Assembly (NCBI GenBank): GCA_947492175.1
Contig: CANLMQ010000007.1
Span: 62,001 to 126,000, forward strand
Origin: an uncultured Draconibacterium sp.
Lineage (GTDB): Bacteria; Bacteroidota; Bacteroidia; Bacteroidales; Prolixibacteraceae
DNA: 64,000 nt
Direction of reading: 5' to 3'
In this document: piece by piece, positions 24,140 to 32,332 of the stretch
Position numbering within the stretch: the first letter of the stretch is position 1
Layout: every line of letters starts with the position of its first letter
Made by a program: the position numbers and the translations under genes
Notes under the pieces: generated by a model
Databases searched by the model: none
The model's input: the letters and a program-made list of their open reading frames with translations, nothing else
What the model was told of the DNA's origin: nothing

Positions 24140-25495
24140 ATGAGACGTATTATACCATTATTACTATTGTTTCTGTCGGCCATGATGGCCTGCAATGACG
24201 ATTTTCTGGACACCAAACCGGATAAAAAACTGGTTGTCCCGTCTACGCTGGATGACTTGCAGTCGATGCTTGACTATTTTAATGTTCACAACGCCAATAT
24301 GGTGGGGATGGGTGAACTCTCTTCAGACGATTATTATATCCTTTACGACCGGTGGAATGCCCTGCGTTCCGAGTATATGAAGAATGGTTACATCTGGGCC
24401 AGGGAAATATGGGAAGGCTCCACATCAATCGACTGGAACAACCGCTACCAACAGATTTTTTATGTCAATTATGTATTGGAAGGTTTGGCAAAGATGGATA
24501 AAACAGAAAACCTGATTCAATGGAACACACTGAAAGGTAGTGCCTTGTTTTTCAGGGCTCACGCATTTTACCAATTGGCACAGGTATTTTGTGCTCCCTT
24601 TGATCAATCAGCCTCCAATGAAGGGGACGGACTTCCGTTGCGTTTAAGCTCTGATCTTAATATTCATGTCGGCCGGGCCACAGTTAAGCAAACTTACGAC
24701 CGGATACTGTCCGACCTTCAGGAAGCGCTCAGTTTGCTTCCCGAAAGCTCCTCGTACAAAACCCGACCTGTGAAAGCGGCAGCTTATGCCCTGCTTTCGC
24801 GGGTGTATTTAACCATGCAGGACTATAACAATGCGCTGACCTACGCGGATTCAGCACTAAGCTCAAACTACGAATTGCTTGATTATAATCAGCTCGACCT
24901 GACAGCTTCCTACCCGATGGAACGCTACAACAGCGAAGTGATTTTCCACAGCAGAATAACTCGTTATTCAACACTGTCAAGTTCCCGTCTGATTGTAGAC
25001 TCCCTGCTTTTCCGTTCCTACAGAGAAGCAGATATCCGCAAAGCTGCCTGGTTCCGTCCGGTCAGCAAGGGATATACCTTTCGGGGAAGTTACTGCGGAT
25101 CATTGCAAATATTCAACGGTTTGGCAATTGATGAATGTTACCTGACCAAAGCAGAATGCCTGGCACGCAGTGGTTCGGTGGAAGAAGCGCTCAGCACGCT
25201 TAATGAACTGCTGGTTTCCCGTTATGAGAATGATGGTTTTACCCCGCTTAGTGCCGGTAGCAAGGCCGAAGCCCTGGAGCTTATTCTGCAGGAACGCAGG
25301 AAGGAACTCCTGCTTCGGGCGATCCGGTGGACCGACCTGCGACGGCTCAACCTCGATCCATCGACCGCCAAAACGTTATACCGGGACCTAAATGGAACAA
25401 TTTATCAATTAAAGCCCAATAGTCTCAATTATACGCTACCTCTTGCGGATGATGTGATCCAACTTTCCGGCATCCCCCAGAACATCCGGGAATAG
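24140..25495 (+). CDS. RagB/SusD-family surface lipoprotein
   Basis: A 451-aa lipoprotein that caps the SusC channel. Lipobox MMAC follows a hydrophobic signal; the mature start CNDDFLDTKPDKK is the typical SusD opening. The TPR-like helices (LKGSALFFRAHAFYQLAQVF, KAAAYALLSRVYLTMQDYNNAL) and the C-terminal signature (LILQERRKELLLRAIRWTDL) are all present. It is slightly shorter than many SusD proteins. It is followed by two hairpins that end the operon. Confidence 0.95.
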   Translation: MRRIIPLLLLFLSAMMACNDDFLDTKPDKKLVVPSTLDDLQSMLDYFNVHNANMVGMGELSSDDYYILYDRWNALRSEYMKNGYIWAREIWEGSTSIDWNNRYQQIFYVNYVLEGLAKMDKTENLIQWNTLKGSALFFRAHAFYQLAQVFCAPFDQSASNEGDGLPLRLSSDLNIHVGRATVKQTYDRILSDLQEALSLLPESSSYKTRPVKAAAYALLSRVYLTMQDYNNALTYADSALSSNYELLDYNQLDLTASYPMERYNSEVIFHSRITRYSTLSSSRLIVDSLLFRSYREADIRKAAWFRPVSKGYTFRGSYCGSLQIFNGLAIDECYLTKAECLARSGSVEEALSTLNELLVSRYENDGFTPLSAGSKAEALELILQERRKELLLRAIRWTDLRRLNLDPSTAKTLYRDLNGTIYQLKPNSLNYTLPLADDVIQLSGIPQNIRE

Positions 25496-25508
25496 TGTCG
25501 TTAAAAAA

Positions 25509-25577
25509 CCCCGGGCAGTTGATTTCCCGGGGTGAATTAAAGTGCAAAAGATGCCCGCCCACAGGGCATCTTTTTTT
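25509..25577 (+). terminator. Tandem terminators after the susCD operon
   Basis: CCCCGGG/CCCGGGG (25509-25532) is followed by AAAAGATGCCC-loop-GGGCATCTTTTTTT (25546-25577), a strong intrinsic terminator. The second hairpin also lies just beyond the stop of the minus-strand gene at 25580 and may serve both strands. Confidence 0.85.
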
Positions 25578-25579
25578 AT

Positions 25580-25879
25580 TTAGTCTTTCGAGCGAAAATC
25601 GATGTGATTGTCCACTTCTGATGCTTTTACCTGACGCACATCACCAATAATCTCGGTTTGACTTTCCGTATATTCGCGGGCACAGTCCGGCTCTTCCAGT
25701 TTAGAAGGACAAAGGTTATCAGGATTGGACACCTGGGTGCTCGTCACACTACTGCCAGATTCATCCATTAAAAACCAATATGTCGATTGTGATTCGGTAT
25801 TATTTGTGTTTGTTATAACAAATGCGCTTGCGGTCAATACCAGAACCAACGCAACTATAATTAATGCATATTTTTTCAT
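25580..25879 (-). CDS. Short exported peptide (DUF6520-like)
   Basis: A 99-aa protein with a signal peptide (residues 4-20, KYALIIVALVLVLTASA). The mature part is acidic with two cysteines (NLCPSKLEEPDCAREYT). Size, signal and a tryptophan-containing segment (STYWFLMDESGSS) resemble the DUF6520 family of short Bacteroidota exported proteins, often near thioredoxin-type genes; I hold this lightly. It converges on the susCD operon and shares its terminator. Function is unknown. Confidence 0.55.
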   Translation of the reverse strand: MKKYALIIVALVLVLTASAFVITNTNNTESQSTYWFLMDESGSSVTSTQVSNPDNLCPSKLEEPDCAREYTESQTEIIGDVRQVKASEVDNHIDFRSKD

Positions 25880-26336
25880 GCTAATTGTGTTTTAATTTAT
25901 AAAAAGGTTAATTCAAATTTCCTCTGTGGCGGGAGATACCTGTGCTGACTGCTCTTTGAATCAATCAGCACAAAGGAATTAAATCGTAGCGGGAAACCCC
26001 GCTGGAAAAGTGCCAATTGCCAGAGGTTTAGCTCCCGGATTGTAGTTTCCGAAGTAAAATATATAAAATTGGATTGAACCGCTTCACGAGACATACTTTA
26101 CAGTTTTTGTCCTTTTGTAAAGCTACAGGAGCAGCCGGTCTTTGAGCTTATCCAATATTAAGAATACCATGATGACTAACAAACAAAATTATTACCCGGG
26201 GATAATATCAAAATGAACTACTGACCATTTACTTGCTTCTGAATCAATCACGTACATACAGGAATTATCTGTAGGCAGAAAGATATGTGTACATCAGACC
26301 TCAGCCGAAGTTTCCGGGTATGTGACAACTAATTCA
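25880..26336. other. Intergenic region, no supported gene
   Basis: A 65-codon minus-strand frame (25897-26094) has no recognisable signal or domain and I leave it out. No terminator or clear promoter box is seen. The region probably contains the promoter of the short exported peptide. Confidence 0.4.
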
Positions 26337-26948
26337 TCAAGGATGCCCGTTCTTCCTGATCATCCGACTGAGAGATTGCGGGGTAATATTCAGATAGGAT
26401 GCTATAATTTCTTTTGACACCTTTAACTCAATCCCCGGGTGTGATGACAATAAACAGAGGTATCTATCCCAGGGCGAATTCATGGCTAATTGCCGGGATC
26501 GCTGAGCAAAATAATACACATACTGCAGCGAAACACAACGTTCAAAAACACTGGCTTCCGAAAAAGCATTATATATTTCCTGAAGCTGGCGGTAGGATAT
26601 GGAAAGTAACAAACTTCCAGACATCACTTCTATATTTACATCTGATGTCTTACGCTGGAAAAAACTCACGGGATCACAGACTATACTCTTTTCTTTCCAA
26701 AGTATCGAGGTCAGGTCTCTGCCGGAACGATCATCAAAATAAAAACAACGGGCAAGGCCTCTTTCCACAAAATACATATAATCTGAAGTGTGCCCGGAAT
26801 TAAGTAACAATGACCGGTATCTGTGCTCGGTTATAGTCAGCCGTTCGTTAATTGCTGCAATAAGTGCATCGACATAAGACCGTTCTGTAAGCTTTTTAGG
26901 CAAGGGCCTCATTTTAAAAATGACATCATATAAGCTGTGTTTTTCCAT
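26337..26948 (-). CDS. Crp/Fnr-family transcriptional regulator
   Basis: A 203-aa regulator. Residues 25-125 form a cyclic-nucleotide-binding-like beta-roll (LLLNSGHTSDYMYFVERGLARCFYF is the typical Bacteroidota pattern), then a long dimer helix, then an HTH at the C-terminus (VSKEIIASYLNITPQSLSRMIR). The phosphate-binding cassette of true cAMP binders is not evident, so the ligand is uncertain. The TlpA-SusC-SusD cluster is convergent and nearby, but no direct regulatory link is visible. Confidence 0.9.
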   Translation of the reverse strand: MEKHSLYDVIFKMRPLPKKLTERSYVDALIAAINERLTITEHRYRSLLLNSGHTSDYMYFVERGLARCFYFDDRSGRDLTSILWKEKSIVCDPVSFFQRKTSDVNIEVMSGSLLLSISYRQLQEIYNAFSEASVFERCVSLQYVYYFAQRSRQLAMNSPWDRYLCLLSSHPGIELKVSKEIIASYLNITPQSLSRMIRKNGHP

Positions 26949-27080
26949 AGTTAACGTTTTAGGAGTTCGGGTTAAAATAATAAGGTTTAAATGTCTCCTC
27001 CAAAAGGAGTAATTATACGTTTTATGAGTAGAACCAAGTCGTTCTAGCCAGGGAGTTCAATTTTTTTAATGTGACGCTTA

Positions 27081-27647
27081 TTAAAGTTTCTCAAGGTCGG
27101 ATTGGCTTATATCGATAAATACTGAATGGCTGATCGCTTTCAGGCGAATACCAAACCGGCTTTTATTACGTCGTTTTACCAGAATTCCTTCATGTCCTTT
27201 TAATGGGCCGGAAACGATTCGTACATGTTCTCCCCCGGAGAATTGATTTTCTACTGTAATCTCATTCCCCATTCCCAACATTTTCCGTATTCCATCTACC
27301 TCCTTTTCAGTTATTGTGGATGGTTTACCTGCAAAAGAAACAAAGTTTACAACCTGAGATATTCTTCGAATGGTATATATTTCATGGTGATAAGTAAAGA
27401 CAAATAAGTAATTGGGGAATAGCGGGAACCAGATCTTTTTTCTTTGTCTGTTTTTCCATTGTCTTGTTTTGGGGATTGCAGGACAGAAGACTTCATATCC
27501 ATGATTAGCGAGTATCTGTGTTGCAATTCTCTCATTGCGCGGGCGAAGATAAAAAACATGCCAGGCTCTTTTCAAAAAAGAACGATGTTCTTCCTGAAAC
27601 AGTAATCCTTCACCTTCCTTATTAATAATTCTGTTTGCCATTGCCAA
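27081..27647 (-). CDS. UpxY-family (NusG-like) transcription antiterminator
   Basis: A 188-aa NusG paralogue. The NGN domain spans about 25-120 (RAWHVFYLRPRNERIATQIL, FPLFPNYLFVF) and the KOW domain about 133-165 (GEHVRIVSGPLKGHEGILV). UpxY proteins promote elongation through capsule or exopolysaccharide operons and are normally their first gene. Here no polysaccharide gene follows; the next minus-strand gene is a Crp/Fnr regulator 132 bp on. It is thus an orphan or acts elsewhere. An alternative start at Met3 is possible. Confidence 0.88.
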   Translation of the reverse strand: MAMANRIINKEGEGLLFQEEHRSFLKRAWHVFYLRPRNERIATQILANHGYEVFCPAIPKTRQWKNRQRKKIWFPLFPNYLFVFTYHHEIYTIRRISQVVNFVSFAGKPSTITEKEVDGIRKMLGMGNEITVENQFSGGEHVRIVSGPLKGHEGILVKRRNKSRFGIRLKAISHSVFIDISQSDLEKL

Positions 27648-27958
27648 GTGTTTTATGGTTTATTTACTACATCTCTCTCAGTAACTATCATTACAAGCAA
27701 GGAGATAACGCTTATTAATCCTGTCTTCCAATGGAGGTTCCTTTGCTTTTATTTAAATGATTTTATTCAAGAGGTTAGATGATATTTTCAGGTTGACTAT
27801 TTTCACATTATGCCGGTCTTGCTTTAGCAGACGGATGATCCGCGTATACCGAACAATCAAATTATTTCCAAGGTAATTTACGGTTAAGGTGCATGCCAAA
27901 GGCAGGTCACTTAGCACAAACAAAATAGGCAAAACGTCCATTTACCTACATAACATTC

Positions 27959-27969
27959 GGTATGTAAAT
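27959..27969. promoter_or_regulatory. Candidate TetR half-site upstream of tetR
   Basis: GGTATGTAAAT, preceded by an imperfect inverted partner ATTTACCTAC at about 27939-27948. The same GGTATGTAAA occurs, inverted, in the palindrome before the ketosynthase gene at 28712-28740. Sharing by both promoters suggests autoregulation. Confidence 0.5.
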
Positions 27970-28042
27970 ATATAGAAAAATTATGCAAACAAAAAAATGA
28001 GTATCGACAACAGATGATAATTGATACCATATTAAATGACTG

Positions 28043-28078
28043 TTTTGTTAGATTTATCAACCTTTTTAAGTAAGTTTG
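28043..28078 (+). promoter_or_regulatory. Promoter-like boxes for tetR
   Basis: TTTTG at 28043-28047 and TAAGTTTG at 28071-28078 match Bacteroidota -33 and -7 (TAnnTTTG) boxes, though the 23-bp spacing is on the long side. The tetR ATG lies 22 bp downstream. Confidence 0.5.
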
Positions 28079-28100
28079 TTAATAATAGATCAACATTATC

Positions 28101-28694
28101 ATGACAACTAAAGAACGAATCACTGAAGAATCCTTTAAATTATTCCTTAACAACAATTATGAAAAAGTTAGTATTTCTGATATAGAGACAGCAGTTGGTA
28201 AAACGAGGGGAGCAATATTCTATTTTTTTAAAAATAAGAAAGAAATATTCAACGAAGTTGTAGACACCTACATGATCAAAACTCAGGATCCTTCCGTGAA
28301 ATTCAGGTACGATGAAAACATGTCACTTGAACAGTTTATATCCATGTATATCAATGGAATAAATACAACAATGTCGAAGATGCTGTCCATCTCTGTTGTC
28401 AATATTTACAAACAGTATTTCTCCTTCTACCTTCAGGCTTCCAGGATATATCCTAACTTTTCGGAAATAATGACCAGGAATGCTGTTGAAGAGGTAAACT
28501 TGTGGGAAAAGGTGATAAAAAAAGCGATACAAACCAATGAAATCAAGCCAGTAGATACCAGACATTATGCGACCCTTTTTCGCAGTTGCTTTTTAGGGCT
28601 TGCATTTGACAGATGTCTTTCATACGGCCTTAATACTGAAGAGTTATTTACTATATATCAAACTATTTACAATCAAATAAGAGTAAAATCTTGA
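28101..28694 (+). CDS. TetR/AcrR-family regulator
   Basis: A 197-aa regulator with a TetR DNA-binding domain in residues 1-50 (KERITEESFKLFLNNNYEKV, SDIETAVGKTRGAIFYFFKNK) and a helical ligand domain. It is followed after 66 bp by a ketosynthase gene on the same strand; a palindrome between them is a likely operator. Such regulators in front of DAR/aryl-polyene-type genes respond to acyl ligands, but the ligand here is unknown. Confidence 0.92.
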   Translation: MTTKERITEESFKLFLNNNYEKVSISDIETAVGKTRGAIFYFFKNKKEIFNEVVDTYMIKTQDPSVKFRYDENMSLEQFISMYINGINTTMSKMLSISVVNIYKQYFSFYLQASRIYPNFSEIMTRNAVEEVNLWEKVIKKAIQTNEIKPVDTRHYATLFRSCFLGLAFDRCLSYGLNTEELFTIYQTIYNQIRVKS

Positions 28695-28711
28695 CTAAGT
28701 CATAGCAATAA

Positions 28712-28738
28712 TATGTAAAATTTGCTTATTTTTACATA
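28712..28738. promoter_or_regulatory. Operator-like palindrome before the ketosynthase gene
   Basis: TATGTAAAA (28712-28720) and TTTTACATA (28730-28738) form a 9-bp perfect inverted repeat with a 9-bp spacer, about 22 bp before the ketosynthase start. The right arm extends to give GGTATGTAAA on the minus strand, matching 27959. Spacing suits a TetR dimer. Confidence 0.6.
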
Positions 28739-28760
28739 CCAACTAGTATAATTTATTGTT

Positions 28761-29909
28761 ATGAATAAAAATGTTTACATCTCATCCGTCAGCAAATTTT
28801 TGCCCAATTCACCCGTCGAAAATGAAGATATGGAACAATATCTTGGTTTAATCAATTCAAAGCCGTCCAGGGTAAGACGCATTGTTCTAAAACAAAATGG
28901 AATAAAATCCAGGTATTATGCTTTGGATAAAAATCAAAAGATCACCCATACCAACGCTGAGCTGGCATTCCGTTCAATACAGAAGCTATTTCCAGATGAA
29001 AAGATTCCGGAGGATATTGATGTATTGGCATGTGCCACAGGCAATCCTGACCAGTTATTACCATCACATGCATCTATGGTTCACGGGCTAATGAAAAACA
29101 AGCCTATGGAACTGTATTCCGCTTCGGGAGTATGCCTTACTTGCCTGCAGGCTTTTAAGACGGCTTACCTGTCTGTTTTGTCCGGGGTTTCATCAAAGGC
29201 AATTTGTTCTACTTCAGAACTTGCTTCTCCTACCCTGTTATCAAAAAACTATGAAGAAGAATATGAACACTGTTCGAAAGTCGGAAAAGATCCTTATATG
29301 GCTTTTGAAAAAGATTTTCTTCGCTTTATGCTTAGTGATGGTGCCAGTTCGGTATTGCTTTCTGATGAAAAAAGTGAGTCTGGAATTTCATTCAAAGTTG
29401 AGTGGGTTGAAATGACTTCCTATGCCAATGAACTACCCACATGCATGTTTATGGGAGCAGAACTTCGTGAAGATGGTGAACTCACCAGCTGGAAAGAATT
29501 TGAAAGTCGTGAACTTATCAATCGCTCAGTAATGACCGTCAAGCAGGATATCCGCTTGCTAAAACCAAATATTATCCGTTACTGGGTTGACCACCTGGAA
29601 TATTGTTTTAATAAATACAACCTAGACCCGGGAGATGTCGACTATGTCATCCCTCATGTCTCATCCATGTTCTTTTATGGAAAACTTGCCGAAGAAATTG
29701 AAGCAAGAGGTTTAGATTTAGGTGCTAGCAAGTGGTTCACCAATCTTACTGAAATAGGCAATATTGCTTCTGCTTCTATTTTTGCAGCACTTGATGATTT
29801 ATCGAACTCTGGAAAACTAAAAGTTAATGACAAAATCCTACTTTTAGTACCGGAAAGTGGCCGTTTTTCTTATGGAACGGTATTATTGACTGTAAAATTG
29901 GCGACTTAG
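28761..29909 (+). CDS. darB: DarB-like beta-ketoacyl-ACP synthase III
   Basis: A 382-aa FabH-fold condensing enzyme. The catalytic triad is visible as Cys in SGVCLTCLQAF, His in VIPHVSSMF and Asn in EIGNIASAS. The opening VYISSVSKFLPNSPVENEDMEQYLG and SRVRRIVLKQNGIKSRYYAL match DarB, the ketosynthase that makes dialkylresorcinol or flexirubin precursors in Bacteroidota. The usual partner DarA and the rest of the cluster are absent; only a TetR gene precedes it. It could therefore supply an acyl chain for another product. The symbol is given by resemblance. Confidence 0.75.
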   Translation: MNKNVYISSVSKFLPNSPVENEDMEQYLGLINSKPSRVRRIVLKQNGIKSRYYALDKNQKITHTNAELAFRSIQKLFPDEKIPEDIDVLACATGNPDQLLPSHASMVHGLMKNKPMELYSASGVCLTCLQAFKTAYLSVLSGVSSKAICSTSELASPTLLSKNYEEEYEHCSKVGKDPYMAFEKDFLRFMLSDGASSVLLSDEKSESGISFKVEWVEMTSYANELPTCMFMGAELREDGELTSWKEFESRELINRSVMTVKQDIRLLKPNIIRYWVDHLEYCFNKYNLDPGDVDYVIPHVSSMFFYGKLAEEIEARGLDLGASKWFTNLTEIGNIASASIFAALDDLSNSGKLKVNDKILLLVPESGRFSYGTVLLTVKLAT

Positions 29910-30232
29910 TTTTTATGGCCATAACCTATGCTGTTAAGCTCATATAGCAACATCATTTCGGATTTATATAAAAATATAGGCCACCTCATATACCTTGTAG
30001 TAGGTTAATGTGATTAAATTTAAAATTTTCCTGTGCATTAGTTATAACTGACAGCTTAAGGATAACCGCTAGTAAGATAACCTTAAATAGAGTAGACCTT
30101 TGCATATAATAAAGATAACTTTTTCAATAAAAATCAGGATTTGAAAATAATACCTTTCCTAAAACACTTTAATTGTAAAAAAACAGATTCTACCCGCAAG
30201 TGCTTTTCACCAATTTAGGTTGTTTTAATTAA
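29910..30232. other. Intergenic region, nothing recognised
   Basis: AT-rich spacer between the convergent ketosynthase gene and the last gene of PUL 1. I see no terminator with a convincing stem, no repeat and no reading frame. Confidence 0.4.
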
Positions 30233-32233
30233 CTACTCTCTACCAACATCTTGAGCCTCCAACAATAAAAGTAAATGTGCCGCCGACCAGCTAAAATGTT
30301 TTGCATTTAATCCTTTTCCTGAAAGTGGATGATAATTTTCGCGAATTGGTTCATCAGTAAGCAATCCTTCTGCATTTCGTAAAAGTTTTTGCGTAAGATC
30401 AGTTGCTTCTTGATCCATGCCGTATCTTCGTAAGCTTTCAATTCCGAAATGAGCCTGATCCAGCCATACCGGTCCACGCCAATATCCTTTCTGTGGATTA
30501 AATTTTTCATTTTTTGCATCAAGAGTGGGGAATGGCACAAAAGTGTTAAAACGATTAGTATCTAAAACTATTCCCAACACGCGTCGGGCTTGATCTTCAC
30601 TGGCCAATCCCGTATAAAGAGGTGTCCATCCTTCAGGACCAAAATCTGTAATGAATTTTCCGGATTTCATCTCCCTGTCAAAAAAATATTCCTCATTCTC
30701 ATTCCAGAAGTACAATCTTATTTTTTCCGCTAAATCTATTGATTCTTCTTTATATAGTTTGGCCTGTTTTTCGTTACCTGCAATATCATAAAGATGGGCC
30801 ATATACTCCTTTTCCTTCTGCAAATAAGCATTCAAATCAACAGATTCCTGATTAAACGACCAGGCCGATTCAGAATTCTTAAGGATCACAGTATTATCAA
30901 AACGAACTGCATTATCCATCCCACTTTCCCATTTAGCTGCAATCAATGTACCATCTGTCGATCCGTATTCGCAAATTCCATTCCTATCGTGATCACGGTC
31001 TTTATACCACCATTTGTGGTATTTATCCAGTTTCGGAACCATCTCCTTTACAAAAGCAGAATCACCGGTAGTTTCAAAAACTTTGTAAACCGACCAGGCT
31101 GCGAGAGGAGCTTTTGTATCTCTCCAGTTATTTTCACTTGGATCGAAATACACACAGTCTGCTAACATTCCCCGCTCATCCTGAAAATCGAACATAGAAC
31201 GTATTCCTTCCTTTGCAAGAAAAGGATCGAATTTTACAACAGCCGCCGAATGTTTCCAGCTATCCCACACCCAAAATCCGTAAAATCCCTGGTAAGCGGC
31301 AGAAGGAAATATACCGTTGTGCTTCAAAGCACCTGCCGGAGATCGCCAGTTAGTTATCAGGGTTTGGACACATTTAACTGCCAGCCGTTTTTTGGCATCA
31401 CATTGACATGAAGACACTACCTTTTTAATGTATTCTTCCCACCTGTTGATATTATCTGCTTCCAGCTGGTCTTTTTGTTGTATTAATTCTTTTAGCGACG
31501 AAAGCCCTAAAGATCCTTTATCTTCATTAAAAGAATAGCGCTGAACATAAATTACTTCTTTTTTTTCTCCACTTGAAATTTGAATTTTATTTCCCTGTAT
31601 AACCAATTTGCCATCTTCAAAAATTATATCATCTAAGACGGTTGAGAAACGAGTCATCAACATCGAAGAATCGGGCAATATGAAATTAAACTGATCTCTA
31701 CATAGATTAAAAACAGGGTTATTGGAATAAACCTCACCAGTCCATTCCGGAACAAAAGTAAGATTCTCGTCAACCCGGTTTTCAATAATTGTGCGCACCA
31801 TGGCTGTCCTGCTATCAACAAAAAACAAGGTTGATGTTACATCTAGCTTTTCTGTGCCTAACTTTTGAATTAACCTTCCTGGTTTGGAAATAAGCTCTGT
31901 TCTGTTTTGAAGGTAAGATAAAGTTTGCCCATTGCTGTCTTTTAAACGTAAACGGTGTAGTCCTTTCGAGAACCACTCGCCATACATTTTCATTAACAAG
32001 GGCCCCGAAAAACCACCCAAATACTCTGTACTATCGACATGAGGCAGAGCATAACCATGCCAGGCTCCCATATCCGAAAAGCCAAATCCCTCCAATTTGT
32101 ATTTCTCCTGGGGAATTACCTGTAAATCAAGTACATTTTCAAACTCATCGGAACAATCAGTATGTTCATTATTCCGACTGCACGAGCCAAATAAGACTGG
32201 AATTAGCAGCAAAAAAAGATATAGTCGTGTCAT
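30233..32233 (-). CDS. GH63-like alpha-glucosidase lipoprotein
   Basis: A 666-aa enzyme with lipobox LFGSCS, so probably anchored to a membrane. The (alpha/alpha)6 domain from about residue 280 carries FWVWDSWKHS, the acid-bearing segment WESGMDNAVRFD (near 437) and YWRGPVWLDQAHFGIESLRR; the base Glu is probably in IRENYHPLSG. These are the features of GH63 (YgjK-like) and related MGH1 glucosidases. The N-terminal 250 residues form a beta-sandwich. It is the last gene of PUL 1, 100 bp after the GH2 gene. Glucoside or mannoside specificity cannot be read from sequence. Confidence 0.85.
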   Translation of the reverse strand: MTRLYLFLLLIPVLFGSCSRNNEHTDCSDEFENVLDLQVIPQEKYKLEGFGFSDMGAWHGYALPHVDSTEYLGGFSGPLLMKMYGEWFSKGLHRLRLKDSNGQTLSYLQNRTELISKPGRLIQKLGTEKLDVTSTLFFVDSRTAMVRTIIENRVDENLTFVPEWTGEVYSNNPVFNLCRDQFNFILPDSSMLMTRFSTVLDDIIFEDGKLVIQGNKIQISSGEKKEVIYVQRYSFNEDKGSLGLSSLKELIQQKDQLEADNINRWEEYIKKVVSSCQCDAKKRLAVKCVQTLITNWRSPAGALKHNGIFPSAAYQGFYGFWVWDSWKHSAAVVKFDPFLAKEGIRSMFDFQDERGMLADCVYFDPSENNWRDTKAPLAAWSVYKVFETTGDSAFVKEMVPKLDKYHKWWYKDRDHDRNGICEYGSTDGTLIAAKWESGMDNAVRFDNTVILKNSESAWSFNQESVDLNAYLQKEKEYMAHLYDIAGNEKQAKLYKEESIDLAEKIRLYFWNENEEYFFDREMKSGKFITDFGPEGWTPLYTGLASEDQARRVLGIVLDTNRFNTFVPFPTLDAKNEKFNPQKGYWRGPVWLDQAHFGIESLRRYGMDQEATDLTQKLLRNAEGLLTDEPIRENYHPLSGKGLNAKHFSWSAAHLLLLLEAQDVGRE

Positions 32234-32332
32234 TCTGTTATTTTTAAAATAAAAGTTAATGTTTGAATACGGGAAAAAGCAAGAACAAACACTGCCTGCA
32301 GAATAACAGACAGTGTTTAGTCGCTATTTATA

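Larger units (their letters stand above)
27648..28100. other. Divergent intergenic region between upxY-like gene and tetR
   Basis: A 62-codon minus-strand frame (27753-27941) has no recognised features and is not supported. The region carries the GGTATGTAAAT half-site (27959-27969) and the tetR promoter boxes described separately. Confidence 0.4.

Noticed and set aside
25897..26094. 65-codon minus-strand frame upstream of the short exported peptide
   Set aside because: No motif, no signal peptide, and it lies where a promoter is expected.
27753..27941. 62-codon minus-strand frame between upxY-like gene and tetR
   Set aside because: No family resemblance; overlaps the probable regulatory region.
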